From: DASSUW01 sp963844405 | Lineage (GTDB): Bacteria; Actinomycetota; Thermoleophilia; Solirubrobacterales; Solirubrobacteraceae | DNA: 64,000 bases | Assembly (NCBI GenBank): GCA_963844405.1 | Contig: CAWJNZ010000004.1 | Coordinates: 868,001 to 932,000, forward strand | Direction of reading: 5' to 3' | In this document: piece by piece, positions 58,432 to 64,000 of the stretch | Layout of the letters: every line of letters begins with the position of its first letter | Numbering within the stretch: the first letter of the stretch is position 1 | The notes under the pieces: generated by a model | What the model was told of the DNA's origin: nothing | Databases searched by the model: none | What the model saw: the letters and a program-made list of their open reading frames with translations, nothing else | Made by a program: the position numbers and the translations under genes

Positions 58432-59273
58432 CGGACCCGCGCCAATCGCGCGACCGCGACGATCGCGGTCAGCTGCAGGACGGCGGCCATGGCGACGAGC
58501 CAGACCGAGAGCGGGTGGGCGAGAAGGCCGGCGATCAGTCCCGGGCCGGCGAGCTCGGCGAGCGCGGCCGCGCCGGCGGGAAGGAGCAGGACGAGCCGGG
58601 CGGTGAAGCGCGCTTGGGCGGTGGCGGCGCGGGCGTCGCGGCCGATGCGGTCGGCGGCCTCGAGGGCGGCCGCCTGGTCGCGCAGGAGGCCGGCGAGGTC
58701 GCCGCCGGCGTCGCGCTGCAGGAGGATGCCGGCCACGATCGCGTCCCAGGCCGGGTCGGCCGCGCGGCGGCGCAGCCCCTCGAGCGCGTCCTCGGTCGGC
58801 TCCCCGAGCGCGAGCGCGCTGGCGGTACCGCGCAGCTCGTGGCCCGCAGCGCCCCCGAGCCCGCCGGCCGCCACCGCGATCGCACCGCGGATCGAGTGGC
58901 CGGCCCCGACCGCGTCGGCCAGCGCGCGGGCGACCGCGGCGGCGTCCTTGCGCAACGCCCGGGCGTAGCGGCGGCGCCGCGTGCGGACCGCGCCGACCAC
59001 GAGCGCGGGGCCGAGGACCGCGGCGAGCAGCGCGAGCCCGACGCCGCCGAGCAGCCAGCCGGCCGCCGCGAGCGAGCCGGTGGCGAGCAGCGCCAGCCGC
59101 CGCCGCTCGCTCGCCGTCGGCGCACGGCCTTCACGCCCCGCTCGCCTGAGCGGCTCGAGCGCGCGCTCGAGGGCGGCCGCCAGCCGGGTGCGCTCGACCG
59201 CGACGAGCGCCTCCCAGAGACCGAAGACGGCGGCAGCGCCGGCGCCGAAGGCGAGCGCGACGGTGCGCGTCAC
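58428..59273 (-). CDS. tadB: Tad pilus inner-membrane protein TadB (type II secretion F domain)
   Basis: 281 aa from GTG 59273 (GTGA overlap with tadA). Transmembrane segments at about 5-20, 65-95, 235-255 and 260-275; the T2SF core runs RALRKDAAAVARALADAVGAGHSIRGAIAVAAGGLGG...LALGEPTEDALEGLRRRAADPAWDAIVAGILLQRDAGGDLAGLLRDQAAALEAADR. Pairs with TadC as pilus platform. Confidence 0.88.
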   Translation of the reverse strand: MTRTVALAFGAGAAAVFGLWEALVAVERTRLAAALERALEPLRRAGREGRAPTASERRRLALLATGSLAAAGWLLGGVGLALLAAVLGPALVVGAVRTRRRRYARALRKDAAAVARALADAVGAGHSIRGAIAVAAGGLGGAAGHELRGTASALALGEPTEDALEGLRRRAADPAWDAIVAGILLQRDAGGDLAGLLRDQAAALEAADRIGRDARAATAQARFTARLVLLLPAGAAALAELAGPGLIAGLLAHPLSVWLVAMAAVLQLTAIVAVARLARVR

Positions 59274-60457
59274 GCGGCACTCGCCTCCTCGGCGGCGGCG
59301 AGCCGGGCCGCGAGCTCCTCCGTCAGCGCGGCGCGCCAGCGGCCGCGACCCGCGCGCCAGGCGTACAGCTCTCGTGCCGCCGGGCCGCCGGCGACCCGGA
59401 CGACCTCGGCGACCGCGACGACGCGGCGGGTGCCGTCGGCGGCGCGGGCCTGGCAGACCACGAGGTCGAAGGCGTCGGCGACCTGCTCGCGCAGGGCGGC
59501 GTGCGGGAGGCCGAGGTCGGCCATCAGGGCGAGCGTCTCGACTCGCCGCAGCGCCTCGGCCGGCGACCCGGCGTGGATCGTGCAGAGCGAGCCGTCGTGG
59601 CCGGTCGAGAGCGCGGTCAGCATGTCGAGCGCCTCGGGCCCGCGCACCTCGCCGACCACGATCCGGTCCGGACGCATCCGCAGCGCGTTGCGGACGAGGC
59701 GGCGGATCGTCACCTCGCCGCGCCCCTCGAGGTTCGGCGGGCGGGCCTCGAGCCGGATCACGTGCGGCTGGCGCAGCCGCAGCTCGGCGGCATCCTCGAT
59801 CGTCACCACGCGCTCCCCCGGCCCGATGAACCCGGAGAGCGCGTTCAGCGTGGTCGTCTTGCCGGAGCCGGTCCCGCCGCAGACGAGGATGCTCGCGCGG
59901 GCACGCACCGCGCGCGCGAGGAAGTCCAGCAGCGGCCGGGTGAGCGTCCCGTTGGCGACCAGCTCGTCGGCCGTGAAGCCGCGACGGCGGAAGCGGCGGA
60001 TGGTGAGCACGGGCCCGTCGAGCGCGAGCGGCGGGATGACCACGTTCACGCGCGAGCCGTCGGGCAGGCGGGCGTCACAGAGCGGCTCCGCCTCGTCGAC
60101 GCGCCGGCCGAGCGGCGCGAGGATCCGCTCGATGGCGTCGCGCAGGTCGCGCTCGCTCGCGAACCGCACGGCGGTCCGCTCCAGCCGGCCGCCGCGCTCG
60201 ACCCACACCGGCTCGGTCCCGCTCACCATCAGCTCCTCGACCGCGGGGTCGCCGAGCAGCGGCTCGAGCGGCCCGAGGCCGAAGGCGCGCTCGGCGATGC
60301 GGCCGGCCAGCTCGGCCCGCGCGCCGGCGTCGAGCACCGCCGCCTCGCGGTCGACGAGCGCCCGGATGCGCGCGTTCAGGTCGAGCTCGGGGTCGCCGGC
60401 CTCGGCCGCCAGCCGGTCGCGCAGGTCGCTCGCGAGGATGTCGAGGTCGTCGCTCAA
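59270..60457 (-). CDS. tadA: Tad pilus assembly ATPase TadA (CpaF)
   Basis: 395 aa from TTG 60457 (TTGA overlap with cpaB). AFGLGPLEPLLGDPAVEELMVSGTEPVWVERGGRLERT is the CpaF N-terminal domain; ILVCGGTGSGKTTTLNALSGFI (Walker A), TIEDAAELRLRQPHVIRLEARPPN (Asp box), RIVVGEVRGPEALDMLTALSTGHDGSLCTIHAGSPAEALRRVETL (Walker B and His box). Hexameric motor of the pilus. Confidence 0.95.
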   Translation of the reverse strand: MSDDLDILASDLRDRLAAEAGDPELDLNARIRALVDREAAVLDAGARAELAGRIAERAFGLGPLEPLLGDPAVEELMVSGTEPVWVERGGRLERTAVRFASERDLRDAIERILAPLGRRVDEAEPLCDARLPDGSRVNVVIPPLALDGPVLTIRRFRRRGFTADELVANGTLTRPLLDFLARAVRARASILVCGGTGSGKTTTLNALSGFIGPGERVVTIEDAAELRLRQPHVIRLEARPPNLEGRGEVTIRRLVRNALRMRPDRIVVGEVRGPEALDMLTALSTGHDGSLCTIHAGSPAEALRRVETLALMADLGLPHAALREQVADAFDLVVCQARAADGTRRVVAVAEVVRVAGGPAARELYAWRAGRGRWRAALTEELAARLAAAEEASAA

Positions 60458-61128
60458 TCCCGCGTCCTCACGGTGAGGTCCCGGCCGACCACCGGCCGGC
60501 CCGTCGTGCGGCGGTCGCCTGGTGCCCGGACCAGCAGCCGGATCTCGGCCGCGTAGGACCCGGCCGCCGCCAGGTAGACCGCCTGCGGGACGGTGACGCG
60601 CAGGGTCGCCGCCACCTGCGGCCCCGCCCCGTCGCGCGCCGCCGCCGGCACCGGGCCGGCGGCCAGCACCTCGACGTCCTCGAGCGCCAGCTCGGTCCGC
60701 CGCTCGCGCGTGACGACGACGTCGACGCGGGCGCCCGCGACCACGAGCGCGGGCGAGGCGCGTGCGACCACCTCGGCGGCACGCTCGCCATGGCGGACCA
60801 GCGGACCGGTCACGGTCGGCTGCTCCAACAGGTGCTGGTCGAGCGGCGTGCCGGCCGGGACGGCGACCGACAGTCGCCGCCCCACGAGGAGCTCGGGCAC
60901 GGCGGCTCCGCTGGCGGGGGCGAACCGCTCCGGGACGCGCCGCACGGCGAGGTCGGCGGGCGCGACGCGGCGACCCGCGCCCAGCGGGACGCGAGCGACG
61001 AGCACCTCGACCGCCGGCCCGACCTGCTCGCGCAGCGCCGCCTCGCGGCGCGCGACGTCCGACGCGGCGAGCGCCCCGAGCACCAGCGCCAGGCCGAGCA
61101 GCAGCACCGCGCGCCTGCGCCGGCTCAT
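60454..61128 (-). CDS. cpaB: Flp pilus assembly protein CpaB (SAF domain)
   Basis: 224 aa from ATG 61128. Signal/anchor RAVLLLGLALVLGALAASDVARRE, then a SAF domain VEVLVARVPLGAGRRVAPADLAVRRVPERFAPASGAAVPELLVGRRLSVAVPAGTPLDQHLLEQP, the fold shared by CpaB and FlgA. Stabilises the outer part of the Tad machine. ATGA overlap with the kinase gene. Confidence 0.88.
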   Translation of the reverse strand: MSRRRRAVLLLGLALVLGALAASDVARREAALREQVGPAVEVLVARVPLGAGRRVAPADLAVRRVPERFAPASGAAVPELLVGRRLSVAVPAGTPLDQHLLEQPTVTGPLVRHGERAAEVVARASPALVVAGARVDVVVTRERRTELALEDVEVLAAGPVPAAARDGAGPQVAATLRVTVPQAVYLAAAGSYAAEIRLLVRAPGDRRTTGRPVVGRDLTVRTRD

Positions 61129-61826
61129 CGCGCCTCGGGAAGGTCGAGGACCAGACGAGCCCCGCGCTCGACCGGGAACGAGGCCAGACGCCCGCCGTGC
61201 CGCTCGGCGACCGCCGCGGCGATGGCCAGCCCATGCCCGCGCGGCGACCGGCGCCCGCGCGCCGCGGCGACGAGAACCGGCAGCGGCGCGGGCAGACCCG
61301 GCCCGAAGTCGCGAACCTCGACGAGGACGCGCCCGGCGACGGCGGACGAGCGGACCTGGACGACGCGCGGCGCGCCGCGGCGGCCGGCGACGGCGTCGTC
61401 GTCGCGCGCACACCCATGCTCGACGGCGTTCGCGACGAGGTTGCCGCAGGCCTGGGCGAGGCGGAGCCGGTCTCCTCGCACGCGCGCCGTGCCCGGCTCG
61501 ACCTCGAGCGTGGCCCCGTGGGCCTCGGCCAGCGCGCGCCAGGCGTGCGAAGCGTCCGTCAGCAGCCGGCCGACGTCGACGAGCGCGACGGTCTCGCGCC
61601 GCCGGCCCGACAAGTCGTCGAGCGCTAGCGCGGCGCGCTGCAGCTCGAGCCCGATCGCCTCCACGCGCGCCGAGCGCTCCAGCCCGTCGAGCGCCAGCCG
61701 GGCCGTGCAGAGCGGCCCGCGCACCTCGTGCCCCGCCCGGGCCGCCAAAGCGAGTTGGCGGCGGCCACGCAGGTGCAGGGCGCTCGCCCCCAGCGCCCAC
61801 GCGAGCACGGCAACGACGCTGCTCAC
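61125..61826 (-). CDS. Sensor histidine kinase (short)
   Basis: 233 aa from GTG 61826. One N-terminal transmembrane segment (VSSVVAVLAWALGASALHL), a histidine box AARAGHEVRGPLCTARLALDGLE, N-box CGNLVANAVEHG, G1 box VRDFGPGLP and G2 GHGLAIAAAVAERHGG. No periplasmic sensor domain, so it senses within or at the membrane or through partners. Coupled to the response regulator (GTGA). Confidence 0.9.
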   Translation of the reverse strand: MSSVVAVLAWALGASALHLRGRRQLALAARAGHEVRGPLCTARLALDGLERSARVEAIGLELQRAALALDDLSGRRRETVALVDVGRLLTDASHAWRALAEAHGATLEVEPGTARVRGDRLRLAQACGNLVANAVEHGCARDDDAVAGRRGAPRVVQVRSSAVAGRVLVEVRDFGPGLPAPLPVLVAAARGRRSPRGHGLAIAAAVAERHGGRLASFPVERGARLVLDLPEAR

Positions 61827-62554
61827 GCCGCGGCCTCCTCCGCCACGGGACCGTCGACCAGCCGGTACCCGACGCCCCACACGTTGACGACGAACCGGTC
61901 GCCCTCGCCCCCCAGCTTGTGCCGGAGGCGGCAGGCGTGCGAGTCAAGCGTGCGGGTGGTGCCCAACGACCTGAACCCCCAGACGTCGCGGAGCAGCTCC
62001 TCCTTGGTCAGCACGCGCGTTGGCTGCGCGGCGAGCGCCCGCAGGAGCGCGAACTCCTTCTGCGAGAGGTGGATGCGGCGACCGCGCAGCCGCACCTCGC
62101 GGGCCGCCGGATCGATCTCCAGCTCCCCCACCCGCAGCCGCCCGAGGCCGCGCTGCTCGCGCGTGCGCCGCAGCATCGCCGTCACCCGCAGCCGGAGCTC
62201 GCTGTAGGAGAACGGCTTCGCGACGAAATCGTCGGCCCCGCGCTCGAAGCCGCGGACGCGGTCGAGCTCGCTCGAGCGGCCCGAGAGCACCATCAGCGGC
62301 AGCGAAGGGTCGATCCGCGAGGCCACCCCGTCGGAGTCCCGCACGCGCTCGATCAGCTCGAGCCCGGAGCCGTCCGGCAGCCCGAGGTCGACGATGACCA
62401 GATCCGGCCGCCGGAACTCGAGCTCGCGCAGGCCGTCTCGCAGGGAGTCCGCCAGCACGGGCTCGAAGCCGTCGGCGGACAGGTTGTCGGCCAGGAAGGT
62501 GCCGAGGACGGGGTCGTCCTCGACGAGCAGCAGGGTCGGGGTCTCGGGGCGCAT
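61823..62554 (-). CDS. OmpR-family response regulator
   Basis: 243 aa. Receiver domain TLLLVEDDPVLGTFLADNLSADGFEPVLADSLRDGLRELEFRRPDLVIVDLGLPDGSG (acceptor Asp about 53), ADDFVAKPFSYSELRLRV; winged-helix GRRIHLSQKEFALLRALAAQPTRVLTKEELLRDVWGFRSLGTTRTLDSHACRLRHKLG. First gene of the pilus operon RR-HK-cpaB-tadA-tadB-tadC, so the system very probably controls the pilus from within its own operon. Confidence 0.95.
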   Translation of the reverse strand: MRPETPTLLLVEDDPVLGTFLADNLSADGFEPVLADSLRDGLRELEFRRPDLVIVDLGLPDGSGLELIERVRDSDGVASRIDPSLPLMVLSGRSSELDRVRGFERGADDFVAKPFSYSELRLRVTAMLRRTREQRGLGRLRVGELEIDPAAREVRLRGRRIHLSQKEFALLRALAAQPTRVLTKEELLRDVWGFRSLGTTRTLDSHACRLRHKLGGEGDRFVVNVWGVGYRLVDGPVAEEAAA

Positions 62555-62588
62555 GCCGACCCTAGGCCGGCACGCGAAGAACTACGCG

Positions 62589-62608
62589 GCTAGTGTCCCG
62601 ACACTAGC
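62589..62608. terminator. Hairpin containing the stop of the secreted-protein gene
   Basis: GCTAGTGTC-CC-GACACTAGC, a perfect 9-bp stem, its right arm including the stop codon (62604-62606). It separates the secreted-protein gene from the response regulator 50 bp downstream. Confidence 0.5.
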
Positions 62609-63248
62609 GCCACATCCGCGGGTCGACGTAGACGTCGTCCAGGCGAGCGGTGCCGGCGGTGACGGCGAAGCGCAGCCGGACCTCCGCCGACCGGCCCTTG
62701 CGGACCTTGAAGCGACCCTGGGCAAGCGAGAGCTTGCGCGTCGGGGTCCACTCGGCGGCAGGCTTGAGGCGGGCGGTGGTCTTCCCACGCCCCTTGGCGT
62801 AGAGGACCTGGACCTTGACCACGGCGCGCTCGTCGCTGACCGACCGGGAGACGAAGCGGAAGCTCTGGAAGCCGCGCTGGACGCAGATCGGCGGGCTGAC
62901 CGCGCTCGCGCCGGCCGGCAGCTCGAGCGACGACGTGCCGAGCGCCTCGCCGAGCAGGAACGGGGAGCTGTCGGCGGCGAGCGTCGCGCCCTCCAGCGTC
63001 CAGCCCTCGGCGAGCGTCTCGAAGTCGCCGCCCGGGGCGAGCGTGTAGAGCCGCTTGTCGCGCCAGGGCTCGAAGACCGTGGCGAACACGCGCTCGGCGC
63101 ACGGAGCGGCGCCCGCCGGCTTGGGGGTCTCGACCTGCTCGACCTCGACCTCGACCTCCTCCGGATCGTCGGCCAGTGCAACGGGTGCGGCGACCGCGAG
63201 CAGAGCGGCGGCCGTCGCGCACGCGCGGCCCAGGCGTGAGAGCGTCAT
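62604..63248 (-). CDS. Secreted protein of unknown function
   Basis: 214 aa from ATG 63248 (63260 possible). Signal peptide MTLSRLGRACATAAALLAVAAPVALADD, an acidic Glu/Val stretch (EEVEVEVEQVETPKP), then a predicted beta-sandwich with two cysteines (APCAERVFATVFEPWRD and SPPICVQRGFQSFRF) and an end DDVYVDPRMWR. Resembles carbohydrate-binding-like C-terminal modules common in Thermoleophilia exported proteins, but no family is certain. Confidence 0.72.
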   Translation of the reverse strand: MTLSRLGRACATAAALLAVAAPVALADDPEEVEVEVEQVETPKPAGAAPCAERVFATVFEPWRDKRLYTLAPGGDFETLAEGWTLEGATLAADSSPFLLGEALGTSSLELPAGASAVSPPICVQRGFQSFRFVSRSVSDERAVVKVQVLYAKGRGKTTARLKPAAEWTPTRKLSLAQGRFKVRKGRSAEVRLRFAVTAGTARLDDVYVDPRMWR

Positions 63249-63383
63249 GTGTCCAGGCATCGGCAATCCGGCCGATCGCCGCAAGGAGCACCGGACGGAA
63301 GTCCGAGTCGCGCCCGCCCCACTCAAGCTGCCCGTCCCGCGGCCGATTCCCGGGCGGGAGCGTCGACGCTCGCAGCCTTCCGC

Positions 63384-64000
63384 ATGCCACCACTGACCTT
63401 CACCGACATGTCGCCCGAGGAGCGGACCCTCGCGCTCGACGAGTCCCGGCCGACGCGGACCGAGCTCGTGGCGGAGATCTTGCTGCTCCTCGGGCTCTTC
63501 GCGGCCGTCGGCCTGCTCTACGCCATCGCAGCGGACGCCCGCGAGGCCGACCCGCTGCTGGTGCTCCTGAGCATCGCGCTGATCTGCGTCGCCCACGTCG
63601 CCCGCATCGACCTGCGGCTCGCCTGGACCTCGCCGGTCCAGATCGCGCTGGTCCCCATCCTCTTCATGCTGCCGCCGTGGCTCGTCCCGCTCACGATGGC
63701 GGCGGCGATCATGCTCTCCCGGCTGCCCGAGGTCGTCCGCGGTCGCGTCGTGCCCGCCCGGCTGCTGCTGTCGCCGGGCAACGCGTGGTTCACCGTCGGC
63801 CCGGCGGCCGTCCTGGCGCTGGCGGGCTCGCCGACCGCCGCGGACGCCGGCGTGCTCGTCTTCCTCGCCATGCTCGGCTCGCAGCTCCTCACCGACTTCG
63901 GCATCTCCACGCTCTGGATGGCGACGACGACGCGGGAGCCGCTGGCGGTGCAGATCAAGGAGGCCTCGCTCGTCTACGTGGTCGACACGGCGCTGTTCCC
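63384..64000 (+). CDS. Polytopic membrane protein, N-terminal part
   Basis: At least 205 codons from ATG 63384 (63408 possible), cut by the window edge. After a polar head (LDESRPTRTELVAE) come repeated hydrophobic segments: ILLLLGLFAAVGLLYAIA, LLVLLSIALICVAHVARI, PVQIALVPILFMLPPWLVPLTMAAAIMLS, AVLALAGSPTAADAGVLVFLAML and a further one. This resembles membrane sensor modules in front of GGDEF or HD-GYP domains, but no signalling domain is visible. Divergent from the secreted-protein gene; the 135 bp between hold two small hairpins (ATCGGC/GCCGAT, GGAC-GGAA-GTCC). Confidence 0.75.
   Translation, partial: MPPLTFTDMSPEERTLALDESRPTRTELVAEILLLLGLFAAVGLLYAIAADAREADPLLVLLSIALICVAHVARIDLRLAWTSPVQIALVPILFMLPPWLVPLTMAAAIMLSRLPEVVRGRVVPARLLLSPGNAWFTVGPAAVLALAGSPTAADAGVLVFLAMLGSQLLTDFGISTLWMATTTREPLAVQIKEASLVYVVDTALF

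Noticed and set aside
63249..63383. c-di-GMP (GEMM) riboswitch between the secreted-protein gene and the membrane protein
   Set aside because: Two short hairpins, one with a GGAA loop, recall GEMM, but the conserved GCAAACC and tetraloop-receptor elements are missing.

Overview
The window is a gene-dense chromosomal segment of very high GC content, with GTG/TTG starts and 1-, 4- or 8-nt gene overlaps everywhere. Gene content (a complete mraZ-to-ftsZ cell-wall cluster, a MurE with the DNPR signature of meso-diaminopimelate ligases, AroH-type chorismate mutase, split glycine decarboxylase GcvPA/GcvPB, Tad-type pilus genes, actinobacterial-style near-leaderless promoters) suggests an actinobacterium, most likely of the Thermoleophilia/Solirubrobacterales type. 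This is inference from gene order and composition, not a database result. No rRNA, tRNA, CRISPR array, phage or transposase gene was seen.

Layout. 1-3.8 kb: the 5' end of priA, then small regulator/hydrolase units and an orphan DNA methyltransferase. 3.8-6.8 kb: galK facing a sodium:solute symporter and its small membrane partner. 6.8-12.1 kb (minus): cmk-der-DUF3352-metK and a flavin-binding PPOX-fold gene, divergent from a MocR-type regulator (12.2-13.5 kb). 13.5-21.9 kb (minus): aromatic amino-acid region, rluB-aroH-hisC, three inserted genes (secreted protein, AraC, VOC), then aroF-tyrA-aroA-methyltransferase. 21.9-25.5 kb: rlmN(+), then scpB, scpA and trpS (minus). 25.7-32.2 kb: an FAD oxidase facing a glycine-cleavage operon gcvT-gcvH-gcvPA-gcvPB that runs on into tfoX and a LigD-type polymerase gene. 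32.2-34.2 kb: a GGDEF/HD-GYP membrane protein. 34.3-55.7 kb (minus): the division/cell-wall cluster mraZ-rsmH-ftsL-ftsI ... murE-murF-mraY ... murD-ftsW-murG ... murC-ftsQ-ftsZ, interrupted by four cargo blocks (TetR-AidB and MFS-small protein-GNAT; an alkyltransferase-like gene; recQ plus a 40-aa ORF). 56-57.5 kb: a second DUF3352 protein, here a lipoprotein. 57.6-62.6 kb (minus): response regulator-histidine kinase-cpaB-tadA-tadB-tadC. 62.6-64 kb: a secreted protein and the start of a polytopic membrane protein.

The most interesting signals are non-coding. (1) Upstream of aroF a 26-codon leader ORF is packed with Tyr/Phe/Trp codons, and the codons themselves contain a 9-nt sequence complementary to the aroF Shine-Dalgarno: a candidate translational attenuator of DAHP synthase. 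(2) A 77-nt hairpin in the trpS leader pairs over 32 consecutive positions, all seven departures from perfect symmetry being G-U on the trpS-sense RNA. (3) Three copies of a double palindrome (CTGT-N6-ACAG, 7 nt, CTGT-N6-ACAG; 21 bp centre to centre) lie at mocR, its divergent PPOX neighbour and upstream of recQ. (4) A hairpin element with conserved ends is inserted in frame in cmk and in gcvPB. (5) The ends of many genes, stop codon included, are repeated in tandem or inverted copies directly downstream.

At least four conserved genes (ftsI, ftsL, gcvPB and a methyltransferase), and probably rluB, carry what looks like one extra base. Because ftsI is normally essential, insertion-type sequence errors are the likeliest reading.
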